DNA of 64,000 nucleotides from NAT127 sp034717695. Lineage in GTDB: Bacteria; Pseudomonadota; Gammaproteobacteria; Pseudomonadales; Porticoccaceae. Below are positions 9,209-17,155 of this stretch, in pieces. The notes beneath the pieces were generated by a model. The model searched no databases, was not told the DNA's origin, and saw nothing but the letters and a program-made list of their open reading frames with translations. Both the position numbers and the translations under genes were made by a program. Position 1 is the first letter of the stretch; each line of letters starts with the position of its first letter. Where the stretch lies: the NCBI GenBank assembly GCA_034717695.1, contig JAYELS010000075.1, forward strand, positions 20,600 through 84,599, written 5' to 3'.

Positions 9209-9232
9209 CCGGGCCGGCCGCTGCCGGCCCGG
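9209..9232. other. GC-rich hairpin, no U-tract
   Basis: Perfect ten-base arms CCGGGCCGGC and GCCGGCCCGG around CGCT, 17 bp after the ligase stop. It lacks a T-run, so it is at most a Rho-assisted end or an mRNA 3' stabiliser. Confidence 0.35.
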
Positions 9233-9316
9233 GCCGCGTTCAAACCCCCACCACTTTGTGGTTAACTTGCCCCCTTCGCGCAACAGCGATTCCCATAAAA
9301 ACACCAGGGGCAAGCC

Positions 9317-10435
9317 ATGAGCAATCCGGACACCGACACCACCCACGCCCGCCTGCGGCAATGGCTGGCGGACACCCTCGCCGCCCCGGGGCTCAGCCTC
9401 TCCCCCTTGCTGGCCCCGGGGGGCGCGGGGTTTTCCGCCGAAATGTTTTTCACCACCGCCCGCTACCCCGGCCCCAGCGGCCCCGTGGAGCGGGAGCTGG
9501 TGGTGCGCCGCCAGATCTTCGGCCACGACCTCCTGAAGGACGCCGACCTTCGCCACCAGTGGCGGGTGATGGACGCCTTCGCCAGGCATACCGACATCCG
9601 GGTGCCGCCGCTGGTGGGCATCGAGATGGACCACGCCGTGCTCGGCGCGCCCTTCCTGGTGATGGAGCGGGTGCCGGGGCGCATTGTTTCCCAGAATCCC
9701 AACTACAACCGGGCCGGCTGGCTCGCTGACCTGCCCCTCGCCGAGCGCCACCGGGTGTGGAAGGTCGGCATCGAGAACATGGCGGACATCCATCGGGTGG
9801 ATTGGCGCCAGGGATTCGAGTTTCTCCACGATCCGGGCAAGGGCCAGCCCGGCCTCGACCAGTATCTGGCGAACCTCGGCGACTGGCTCGACTGGGCTCG
9901 CGCCGGCCGCCCCTGGCCGGTGCTCGAAGCCGCCATGGCCCACCTGCGGGACAATCGGCCGGCCAACCCCGCCGTCAACGTGCTGTGGGGCGATCCGATA
10001 CCCGCCAATACCCTGTTCGACGACCAGGGCAACGTGGTTGCCACCATCGACTGGGAGATGGCGGCCCTGGGGCCCGGGGAGATCGACCTCGCCTGGTGGC
10101 TCTTTTTCGACAACCTCTTCAGCGCCGGCTTCGGCGTGCCGCGCCTTGAGGGCCTGCCGAGCCGGGAGGAAAGCATCGCCATCTATGAGGCTCGGGTGGG
10201 TCGCAAGGTCGGCGACATGCACTACTACGATGTGCTCTCGACCCTGCGCATGGCCATCGTCTCCGCCCGCCAGGTGGACCGCCAGATCGCCCTGGGCAAC
10301 CTCGCCGCCGACAACAGCGCCCACGTCAACAACCCCACCGCCGCCCACCTGGCAACCCTGATCGGTGCCCCCGTGCCAGCGGTGGGGGAGGATTTCCACC
10401 AGCTGATGGCGGTGCTGATGAAGGCCAAGCACTGA
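9317..10435 (+). CDS. Phosphotransferase family protein (APH/ACAD10-like kinase fold)
   Basis: A 372-residue protein of the aminoglycoside-phosphotransferase/choline-kinase fold. The catalytic loop reads VLWGDPIPANTLF near residue 220 (Trp in place of the usual His of HGD) and the metal-binding ATIDWEMAALGPGEIDLAWW follows 20 residues later. Such proteins often accompany acyl-CoA dehydrogenases and CoA ligases in degradative clusters, probably phosphorylating a hydroxylated acyl compound; the substrate is unknown. AGGGG precedes the ATG. It is followed 64 bp later by an MDR oxidoreductase on the same strand. Confidence 0.8.
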   Translation: MSNPDTDTTHARLRQWLADTLAAPGLSLSPLLAPGGAGFSAEMFFTTARYPGPSGPVERELVVRRQIFGHDLLKDADLRHQWRVMDAFARHTDIRVPPLVGIEMDHAVLGAPFLVMERVPGRIVSQNPNYNRAGWLADLPLAERHRVWKVGIENMADIHRVDWRQGFEFLHDPGKGQPGLDQYLANLGDWLDWARAGRPWPVLEAAMAHLRDNRPANPAVNVLWGDPIPANTLFDDQGNVVATIDWEMAALGPGEIDLAWWLFFDNLFSAGFGVPRLEGLPSREESIAIYEARVGRKVGDMHYYDVLSTLRMAIVSARQVDRQIALGNLAADNSAHVNNPTAAHLATLIGAPVPAVGEDFHQLMAVLMKAKH

Positions 10436-10441
10436 GTTCCC

Positions 10442-10460
10442 GGGGCCGCCCGGCGGCCCC
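10442..10460. other. GC-rich hairpin between two co-directional genes
   Basis: Arms GGGGCCGC and GCGGCCCC around CCG, seven bases after the phosphotransferase stop, without a T-run. It may moderate read-through to the MDR gene or be structural only. Confidence 0.3.
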
Positions 10461-10499
10461 CCAGCATTCCAGACATCAAACCCCGAGGAGCAGACCACC

Positions 10500-11423
10500 A
10501 TGCGCGCCGCCGTGATCGCCGAAAAAAATGCCCACCCTGACGTTCGAGACTTTCCCGCCCCCGAGGCCCGGGAGGGCGCCCTGCTCATCGACGTGACCGC
10601 CGGGGCCATCGGGCCCACCGACCTGATGCGCGCCGCCGGGTTCTTTGGCCCTGTCAACGGCCCCCTGGTGGCGGCGGGTGAGGGCACTGGCCGCCTCGCG
10701 GACGGCCGCCGGGTCTACTTCGGCCACGCCGTGCACCCCTGGGGCGCCTGGGCGGAAAAAACCCTGGTGCCCGAGGCGGAAGTGTGGCCCATCCCCGAGG
10801 GGCTCGACGATATTGAGGCCCTGTGCCTCGGGCTCTCGGGCATCGGCGCCATCATTCCCCTGGAGGAGGCCCGCATCCAGCCCGGGGAGGGGGTGCTGAT
10901 CCTCGGCGCCACCGGCCCCCTGGGGCAGATCGCCCTGCAGGTGGCGCGGGTGCTGGGGGCCGGCCGGGTAGTGGCCGCCGCGCGCAGCGCCACCGCCCTG
11001 CAACGGCTGAAGGATCGCGGCCTCGCCGACGCCACCGTGCAACTCGGCGCCGGGGACGATCTCGCCGCCCTCAAGGCCGAGGCGGGGAGCGGCTACAACG
11101 TGGTGCTCGACACCATCTACGGCCCGCCGGCGGAAAACGCCATGCGCGCCACCGCCCCCGGGGCGCGGATGATGAGCATTGGCGTCGGCGCCGGCACCAC
11201 CGTCAGCCTTACCCTCGGGGAGTTGGTGATGCGCAGCCATGTGGGGGTTGGCACCGGCCAGCGCCCGGCGGCGGAACGCCGCGCCGCCTGGGAGCGGGTG
11301 TGCGCCATGGCCATGGCCCACGGCTTTCAGGTGGATACCCGGGTGTTTTCCCTCGACGAGGCGCCGAGCGCCTGGCAGGCCCAGGCCGGCAGCCCCCATG
11401 GCAAGGTGATCGTCAGGCCCTGA
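10500..11423 (+). CDS. MDR-family quinone oxidoreductase-like protein
   Basis: A 307-residue medium-chain dehydrogenase/reductase of the zinc-free quinone-reductase type: an N-terminal GroES-like domain and a C-terminal Rossmann domain with the nucleotide loop VLILGATGPLGQIALQVARV near residue 130. No cysteine cluster for structural zinc is present. It should use NAD(P)H to reduce an enone or quinone-like substrate. A CGAGGAG site precedes the ATG. It follows the phosphotransferase on the same strand and converges on the SnoaL gene. The natural substrate cannot be read from sequence. Confidence 0.85.
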   Translation: MRAAVIAEKNAHPDVRDFPAPEAREGALLIDVTAGAIGPTDLMRAAGFFGPVNGPLVAAGEGTGRLADGRRVYFGHAVHPWGAWAEKTLVPEAEVWPIPEGLDDIEALCLGLSGIGAIIPLEEARIQPGEGVLILGATGPLGQIALQVARVLGAGRVVAAARSATALQRLKDRGLADATVQLGAGDDLAALKAEAGSGYNVVLDTIYGPPAENAMRATAPGARMMSIGVGAGTTVSLTLGELVMRSHVGVGTGQRPAAERRAAWERVCAMAMAHGFQVDTRVFSLDEAPSAWQAQAGSPHGKVIVRP

Positions 11424-11441
11424 CGGCGAGTGCGCCGCCCC

Positions 11442-12671
11442 TCAGGGGGGCGGCAGGGGTTTCCAGCGGGCCAGGTCGAGGAAGGGGTTGCGGCCCTGGA
11501 AGGTCTCGTCGATCCAGGGCAGGTTGGAGCGCCGGGCCCGCGTCAGTGGGGCCACCGGTGTTTTCCCCCAGTCCGCCCAGCGCCCCAGCACCACCCACAG
11601 GTGGTGGGTGTCGAGGTACTCCCGGGTCTGCACGATGCCGCCGTCGCGGATCACATGGATGCAGCAGTGCCAGTTGTGGTAGACGGTGCCGTCATCGAGC
11701 CGGGCGAAGATCTCCAACTCCTCGAATACCGAATCCCCCTCCGCCACCGCCTCGCTCACCCACACCTCGATGGGGGAGGCCAGGTGCGCCACCAGGGGCG
11801 CGTAGAGCTCCTCCAGGGGCAGGTGGTCCCAGCCGAGGGGCCCCTCCCCGGCGATGAAGTGGCGAAACCCCGGCCCGTGGCAGCGGTCCACGGCGGCGCT
11901 GTCGTTGCGGGCGCGGGCCTCGTGGAGGGCGGCGACCAGGGCCCTGTTGGCGGCGGGATCGCCGGCGGCACCCCGGGGCGCGGCGGCGGTCGGCCGGGGA
12001 TCCCGCCATTGTTGGGGCGGGAGGCTGTAGCGCCGGGCGATGGGAAACGCCTCTTCCCGCCCGTTGTCGTCCCTCTCGCTCCGGGGCGGCCCCATGGGCA
12101 CCCAGCGCCGGCGCGGGCCGGTCGGCGGGGCCAGGGCCTTCCAGGGGGCGGCCTGGCCGAGCACCACGAAGGCGTAGTGGCTGTCGAGATACTCCCGCAC
12201 CCGCACCACCTCGCCGTCGACGAACTGCTTAATCCAGCAGTACTGGTTGTTGTAGAGGGTGCCGTCGGCGCCGTGGAAGAAGGTTTCCCATTCCTCCACC
12301 ACCGCGTCCCCCGCGGCGATCATCGGCCCGTAGGCGGTGAATCCCGGGGATACCGTCTGGGCATGCCAGGGGGCGATGGCGGCGATGGTGGCCTCCGGCT
12401 GGTCGACGCCCCCCGGGGGTGCCTGGGCGGACAGCACGGTGGAGGGGTCGGCCTTGGGGGGCGGGGACTGGTCCCGGGCTCCGGGCAGGGTGGCGGGCAG
12501 GGCCTCCCGCTGTGCCGCCCGGTAGCGCTCCCTAAGCAGGCGTTTGTTGCGTTCCGTGGTGGATTCCCCGGTATTGGTGATGTCCGCGGCCTGCCCGGGG
12601 GCGGCGGCGAGCAGTGGCAGGGCGGCCCCGCCGAGGAGGGTGGCCTTGAGCAGCTGGCGACGCTTGATCAT
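11442..12671 (-). CDS. Tat-exported protein with two SnoaL/NTF2-like domains
   Basis: A 409-residue protein beginning with a twin-arginine signal (MIKRRQLLKATLLGG, cleavage after PGQA near residue 30). The mature part has two SnoaL-like (NTF2-fold) domains, about 90-195 and 245-360. Each ends in a matching strand pair: REYLDSHYAFVVLG in the first and REYLDTHHLWVVLG in the second, so they arose by duplication. SnoaL folds act as isomerases or aldol cyclases or bind small hydrophobics. Export by Tat suggests folding with a ligand in the cytoplasm. It is divergent from the norEF-like cluster and convergent with the MDR gene. The start is set by the signal peptide. Confidence 0.75.
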   Translation of the reverse strand: MIKRRQLLKATLLGGAALPLLAAAPGQAADITNTGESTTERNKRLLRERYRAAQREALPATLPGARDQSPPPKADPSTVLSAQAPPGGVDQPEATIAAIAPWHAQTVSPGFTAYGPMIAAGDAVVEEWETFFHGADGTLYNNQYCWIKQFVDGEVVRVREYLDSHYAFVVLGQAAPWKALAPPTGPRRRWVPMGPPRSERDDNGREEAFPIARRYSLPPQQWRDPRPTAAAPRGAAGDPAANRALVAALHEARARNDSAAVDRCHGPGFRHFIAGEGPLGWDHLPLEELYAPLVAHLASPIEVWVSEAVAEGDSVFEELEIFARLDDGTVYHNWHCCIHVIRDGGIVQTREYLDTHHLWVVLGRWADWGKTPVAPLTRARRSNLPWIDETFQGRNPFLDLARWKPLPPP

Positions 12672-12951
12672 GATGGTTATTCCGCGATGGCCCGGGCCCA
12701 GTGTGCGGCCCCGGGCGCTGCCGGGCAAGAGGGGCTCGCCACCCGAGGCCGGGGTATTTTTTTGCCTACAGTGGCCGGGGTAATGGCCGGAATTGGCCCC
12801 GTACCCCTGTGGACTTGGGCGGTGCAGGCGCGCAATAATGCGCCTGTCTTGATTTGCGACGGCGCATCAGTCGCCAGGTCGCCGGGATGCACAGCGGCAC
12901 TGTCGGCCAGGCACCGGGCCGGCAACAACAATAAACACACAGGAAAATCCC

Positions 12952-13644
12952 ATGAACAAGAAAGCACAACTGGTCTGTCTGTGGAGCGCGGCCCTGATGG
13001 GCCTGCTCGTCACCATCGGCTGGTGGCCCGTGGCCGGGTTCGTGCCGCCTCCGCCCCCCAGCTGGAGCGCCGCCGAGACCGCCGCGTTCTTCGCCGCCAA
13101 CACCAACGGCATCCGCACCGGCCTGTTGCTGATGCTCGCCGGCGTCGGGTTTTTCATCCCCTTCATCGCCCTCATTTCCATGCAGATGCGGCGCATGGAG
13201 CACACCCCGCCGGTGCTCGCCTACACCCAGCTGCTGGGGGGCTCCATGAGCGTGATGATCATTCTGGTGCCGATCATGCTGTGGACCACCGCCGCGTTCC
13301 GCCCCGAGCGCGTCGATGTGGAGATCACCCAGATGCTCAACGACGCCGCCTGGCTGATCGTCGCCATGACCTTTGCCCCCGGCATCATGCAGAACCTCTC
13401 CATCGGCCTTGCGGTGCTGTGGGACAAGGGCGCCAAGCGAGTCTTCCCCCGCTGGGTGGCCTATGTGAATTTCTGGATGGCCCTCGGCTTTTTGCCCGCC
13501 GGCCTCATGACCTACTTCAAGACCGGCCCCTTCGCCTGGAACGGCATCCTCGCCTTCTGGCTCCCCCTGGTGGCCTTCGCCATCTGGTTCAACGTGATGT
13601 TCATCGCCCTGCAAAAGGCGATCAAGGAACAGCAGGAAGCCTGA
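12952..13644 (+). CDS. Multi-pass membrane protein of unknown function
   Basis: A 230-residue integral membrane protein with about six hydrophobic segments, the first near residues 9-28, then a Pro-rich loop (FVPPPPPSW), and others near 57-78, 95-115, 140-160, 165-185 and 195-220. I do not recognise a named family. It starts 11 bp before a norE-like gene and is followed by a norF-like gene, so it probably belongs to that membrane complex or supplies an accessory function. An AGGAAAA site lies before the ATG. Confidence 0.7.
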   Translation: MNKKAQLVCLWSAALMGLLVTIGWWPVAGFVPPPPPSWSAAETAAFFAANTNGIRTGLLLMLAGVGFFIPFIALISMQMRRMEHTPPVLAYTQLLGGSMSVMIILVPIMLWTTAAFRPERVDVEITQMLNDAAWLIVAMTFAPGIMQNLSIGLAVLWDKGAKRVFPRWVAYVNFWMALGFLPAGLMTYFKTGPFAWNGILAFWLPLVAFAIWFNVMFIALQKAIKEQQEA

Positions 13645-13655
13645 CGGGAGGAATG

Positions 13656-14258
13656 ATGTCCGGACTTGAACTGACCGCCGATACCCCCGTGGCGGGGCGG
13701 CGCGCCGAGCGTCATATGCCCGGCGAGGAAGGGGTGTGGGTATTCATCCTTGGTGACATGACGGTGTTCGCGCTGTTCTTCGCCGTCTTTGCCTGGTACC
13801 GGGGCGTCGATCCGGCGCTGTTCACCGCCTCCCAGCAGACCCTCAACGCCGGCTATGGGCTGTTCAATACCTGCCTGTTGCTCACCAGTTCGTGGTTCGT
13901 GGTGCTGGCGATGAATGCCGCGCGCCGCCACCTCAACAACCAGGCCGCGCTGTTGCTGGTGCTGGCGTTTCTCTGCGGCCTGGGCTTCTCCCTGGTGAAG
14001 TTCCTGGAGTACGGCGAGAAGATCGCCGCCGGCCTCGTGCCCACCACCAATAACTTCTACATGTTCTATTACATTCTCACCGGGCTGCACTTCGTCCACG
14101 TGGTGATCGGCATGGTGGTGGTGCTGTTCATGGCACACCGCGCCCGGCGCGGCATTCGCGGCGGCGACATGGGTTTCCTCGAAGGGGGCGCCAGCTACTG
14201 GCACATGGTCGATCTGCTGTGGATCGTGCTGTTCCCTTTGATCTACCTGATGAAGTGA
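13656..14258 (+). CDS. Heme-copper oxidase subunit III family protein (NorE-like)
   Basis: A 200-residue, five-helix protein of the cytochrome-oxidase subunit III family, of the short NorE type. It has the characteristic HMPGEEGVWVFILGDMTVFALFF near residue 20, YYILTGLHFVHVVIGM near 145, and a C-terminal SYWHMVDLLWIVLFPLIYL. NorE assists nitric-oxide reductase in denitrifiers, but no norC or norB catalytic gene is in view. GGGAGG lies four bases before the ATG at 13656; ATG 13653 is an alternative. It is followed five bases later by the NorF-like gene. Confidence 0.85.
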   Translation: MSGLELTADTPVAGRRAERHMPGEEGVWVFILGDMTVFALFFAVFAWYRGVDPALFTASQQTLNAGYGLFNTCLLLTSSWFVVLAMNAARRHLNNQAALLLVLAFLCGLGFSLVKFLEYGEKIAAGLVPTTNNFYMFYYILTGLHFVHVVIGMVVVLFMAHRARRGIRGGDMGFLEGGASYWHMVDLLWIVLFPLIYLMK

Positions 14259-14263
14259 CCGCC

Positions 14264-14536
14264 ATGGGCCAAGTGATACGTCATTACACCACCTGGATCT
14301 GGCTGCTGCTGGTGGCCCTCACCACCATGTCCTGGGAGCTGGGGGACGGCCAGGCGGCCAGCGCCCTTGCCCCCACCCTGGCGGCGCCTTTGCTGATGCT
14401 GGTGGCCTTCTTCAAGGTGCGCCTGGTGGGCCTGCACTTCATGGAGCTGCGCACCGCGCCCCTGCCCCTGCGCCTGCTGTTCGAGGCCTGGGTGGTCGTT
14501 GCCTGCGGCGCCATTCTGGTGATTTACCTCCAGTAG
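14264..14536 (+). CDS. Cytochrome c oxidase subunit IV family protein (NorF-like)
   Basis: A 90-residue protein with three membrane helices, matching the prokaryotic subunit IV/NorF family: TTWIWLLLVALTTMSWEL, a middle helix ending FFKVRLVGLHFMELR and a C-terminal helix to VIYLQ. KVRLVGLHFMELR is the family's conserved segment. The ATG at 14264 is five bases after the NorE-like stop; the longer upstream frame overlaps that gene. It presumably forms a membrane complex with the two preceding products. Confidence 0.82.
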   Translation: MGQVIRHYTTWIWLLLVALTTMSWELGDGQAASALAPTLAAPLLMLVAFFKVRLVGLHFMELRTAPLPLRLLFEAWVVVACGAILVIYLQ

Positions 14537-14670
14537 ACGGCCTTTTCCCGCAAGCGGTGGAATCTGGCGACGGGCGGTTTGCCGCCCCCCGGCCTGCTGC
14601 CGCGGCGGGATTCATACTCCTCGCGGGGCGTTGGAGTGGCCAACGGATGTCGGCGTTGATGGGAGGGACG

Positions 14671-16974
14671 ATGGGCGCAAAGGTGTCGCCGGTACGGTTA
14701 TCCCCGGCGAGGGTATCGCCGGTGGTGCTGGCGGTGGCGGCCCTGGTGGCGATGCCCGGCGCGGCGCTGGGGGAGGGCCTTTCGGCCCTGTCCCTGGACG
14801 AGCTGGTGGACAGCGCCAGCCTCGAGGATCTCGGCAACCTGGTGGTCACCGCCCAGCGCCGCGAGGAGCGGGCCCAGGACGTGGGCCTGTCCCTCACCGC
14901 CCTGTCCGGGGACGGTCTTCGCGACAAGCCCCTCGCCAACCTCATCGCCCTCCAGTACCAAGTACCCAATCTCGAAATCATCCCCCTCTACGGCGGCACC
15001 CAGGGGGAGTTTCGCATCCGCGGTGTCGGCATCCGCGACTACGCCACCAACAACAGCGCGGCGGTGGCGGTGTACATGGACCAGACCTTCCTGCCCTTCC
15101 CGGTGCAGACCCAGTTTCCACTGTTCGACCTGGAGCGGGTCGAAGTGCTGCGCGGCCCCCAGGGCACCCTCTACGGCCGCAACAGCACCGGCGGCGCCAT
15201 CGCCCTGCTGAGCCGCCGCCCCACGGCGGAGGCGGGGGCGGGCTTTGCCGCGCGCCTCGGCTCCCGGGATGCCCGGGAACTTGACGGTTACCTCTCCGGG
15301 CCTTTGGGGGAGCGGGTGCGGGGGCGGCTTTCGTTCAGCTCCCGCCAGGGGGGCGCCTGGCAGAAGAATCGCTTGACCGGCGCGCCCCTCGGCGACGCCG
15401 ACGTGGGCGCCCTGCGGGGCCAGCTGGCGGTGGCGGTGAGCGACGCCCTCGACCTGCTGGTGATCGCCAGCGCCGCCCGGGACCGGTCCGACAGCCGGGG
15501 GCCCCGCGCCTACCTGGGGCTCGTGCCCAACCCCCGGGGCATGGCCGACGGCTACACCGCCATCCCCCCGGACCGCCACCACAACGCCACCGGCTGGGGT
15601 CTGCGCCCTGAATTTGCCGCCCTCACCGGGCTCTCCCCCGGGGACAAACCCCACCGCGACAACCTCGCCCAGGGGCTGTCGGTCACCGCCAACTGGGACC
15701 TGGGGGGTGCCACCCTCACCAGCATCACCAGCTGGCAGAGCCTCGATCGCGAGGAATTCCTCGACTGGGACGGCAGTCACATTCCCCAGTCGGACGAGTA
15801 TTTCGATACCGCCATCGACACCCTTTCCCAGGAGCTGCGCCTCACCTCGCCGGGGGGCGAGCGCTTCAACTGGCTGCTCGGGGCCTACTACGGGGACGAG
15901 TCCCTGGACGAACGATTCCACTCCGATTTTGCCGCCAACCTGGGTTTCGCCACCCGCACCGCCTACCGCCAGGACGCCGACATGCTCGGCGTCTTCGGCC
16001 AGGCGGACCATGCCCTCGGCGACCGGCTGCGGCTCGTCGCCGGGTTGCGCCACGAGCGGGAGGACCGCGCCCTTGGGGATTTCGCCACCACCTACATCGA
16101 CTACCCGTCGCGGCCGGACCTCGCCGGCACCCCCACCTTCGCGCCCCTGGATCGCCGCCTGTCCACCTCGGAGTGGTCGGGCAAGCTGGCCCTGGAGTAT
16201 CGCCCGGCCGCCGCCGCGCTGTTTTACGGAAGCCTCGGGCGGGGCATGAAGTCCGGGGGCTTCACCGCCAACAACGCCCTCTTTCCCCAGCAGACCGACC
16301 CCGTCGCCCCGGAGATCGTCACCGCCCTGGAGCTCGGCTTCAAGGTCGACCTGTCGGCCCGCCTGCGGGTCAACGGCGCCCTGTTTCTCTACGACTACCG
16401 AGACCAGCAATTCCAGTCGACGGTGTTCGTCGACCCGGTGATCCAATCCATCGGGCGGCTGGTGAACATCCCCAAATCGGAACTGCGGGGCGCCGAGCTG
16501 GAGCTGCTCTGGGAGCCCCTGGACGGCCTTCATATCAGCCAGTACCTGGGCTACAAGCGGGGCACCTACAGGGAGTTTCTCGGGGTCGACGCGGCGGCGT
16601 CCCGGGCGGCGGGGGAGGCGGTCTACACCGACTTTGCCGGGGAGCGCCTGCCACTGCCCGCCTACAGCTACGGCGGCACCCTGAGCCACGAACGGCAGCT
16701 CGGGGACTTCCGGGTGAAGGCCCTTGTCCACTACGCCTTCCACGACAGCCTCGACTCCACCACCAGCGGGCGCTTCGACCGGGACGCCTACTGGCTCGCC
16801 AACGCCCGCCTCGAGCTGGCGCCCCCGGGTTCGGCGTGGCGGATCGCCCTCTGGTGCCACAACCTGTTCGCCAGCGACCATGACCTGCACACCGGCTCGT
16901 TCCTCGCCAATGCCCCCATCGCTACCGCCGGGCCGCCCCGCAGCCTCGGGCTCGAGATTCGCTATAACTACTGA
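14671..16974 (+). CDS. TonB-dependent outer-membrane receptor
   Basis: A 767-residue receptor: signal peptide (about 1-33), plug domain beginning with NLVVTAQRREERAQDV (TonB-box-like region), the plug signature FDLERVEVLRGPQGTLYGRN near 155-175, then a beta-barrel ending in LEIRYNY with an aromatic last residue. It imports a large or scarce molecule across the outer membrane using TonB energy. GGGAGG four bases before the ATG at 14671 fixes the start; ATG 14647 is an upstream alternative. It stands alone, followed by a phosphotransferase, with no siderophore genes; a hydrophobic carbon source is a fair guess. Confidence 0.92.
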   Translation: MGAKVSPVRLSPARVSPVVLAVAALVAMPGAALGEGLSALSLDELVDSASLEDLGNLVVTAQRREERAQDVGLSLTALSGDGLRDKPLANLIALQYQVPNLEIIPLYGGTQGEFRIRGVGIRDYATNNSAAVAVYMDQTFLPFPVQTQFPLFDLERVEVLRGPQGTLYGRNSTGGAIALLSRRPTAEAGAGFAARLGSRDARELDGYLSGPLGERVRGRLSFSSRQGGAWQKNRLTGAPLGDADVGALRGQLAVAVSDALDLLVIASAARDRSDSRGPRAYLGLVPNPRGMADGYTAIPPDRHHNATGWGLRPEFAALTGLSPGDKPHRDNLAQGLSVTANWDLGGATLTSITSWQSLDREEFLDWDGSHIPQSDEYFDTAIDTLSQELRLTSPGGERFNWLLGAYYGDESLDERFHSDFAANLGFATRTAYRQDADMLGVFGQADHALGDRLRLVAGLRHEREDRALGDFATTYIDYPSRPDLAGTPTFAPLDRRLSTSEWSGKLALEYRPAAAALFYGSLGRGMKSGGFTANNALFPQQTDPVAPEIVTALELGFKVDLSARLRVNGALFLYDYRDQQFQSTVFVDPVIQSIGRLVNIPKSELRGAELELLWEPLDGLHISQYLGYKRGTYREFLGVDAAASRAAGEAVYTDFAGERLPLPAYSYGGTLSHERQLGDFRVKALVHYAFHDSLDSTTSGRFDRDAYWLANARLELAPPGSAWRIALWCHNLFASDHDLHTGSFLANAPIATAGPPRSLGLEIRYNY

Positions 16975-16991
16975 GCCCTCGTCCTGGCGGG

Positions 16992-17014
16992 TTGTCCACA
17001 GTCTCTGTGGATAA
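16992..17014. promoter_or_regulatory. Inverted pair of DnaA-box-like sequences forming a hairpin
   Basis: TTGTCCACA (one mismatch to the DnaA box) and, on the other strand, TTATCCACA (exact consensus) face each other six bases apart. They form a stem with TCCACAG/CTGTGGA and loop TCT. It may be a DnaA site, an mRNA 3' hairpin for the receptor gene, or chance. There is no cluster of further boxes, so it is not an origin by itself. Confidence 0.4.
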
Positions 17015-17038
17015 CTCTGTGGCCCGGGTGTGGGTGAG

Positions 17039-17050
17039 GGGTACATACCC
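17039..17050. promoter_or_regulatory. GGGTACATACCC palindromic element, copy 1
   Basis: A 12-base inverted repeat (GGGTA-CA-TACCC), 105 bp upstream of the phosphotransferase start at 17156. The identical 12-mer recurs at 58248 in another promoter region, which suggests a shared regulator. Confidence 0.4.
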
Positions 17051-17155
17051 GGTACAACCCCCCGGCGGCGCTGGCGTTTTCAAATGTGGCGGGTAAGTAA
17101 CCAGCAGCCGGCCTGCCATTGGGCCATTCACCATCTCAGGGAGCAGAACAGCGCC

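Noticed and set aside
11430..13655. A long open extension upstream of the NorE-like gene
   Set aside because: It is antisense to the SnoaL gene and in another phase of the membrane-protein gene; the ribosome site and family similarity place the start at 13656.
16992..17014. Replication origin at the DnaA-box pair
   Set aside because: Only two boxes, no AT-rich unwinding region and no dnaA, dnaN or gyrB genes nearby.
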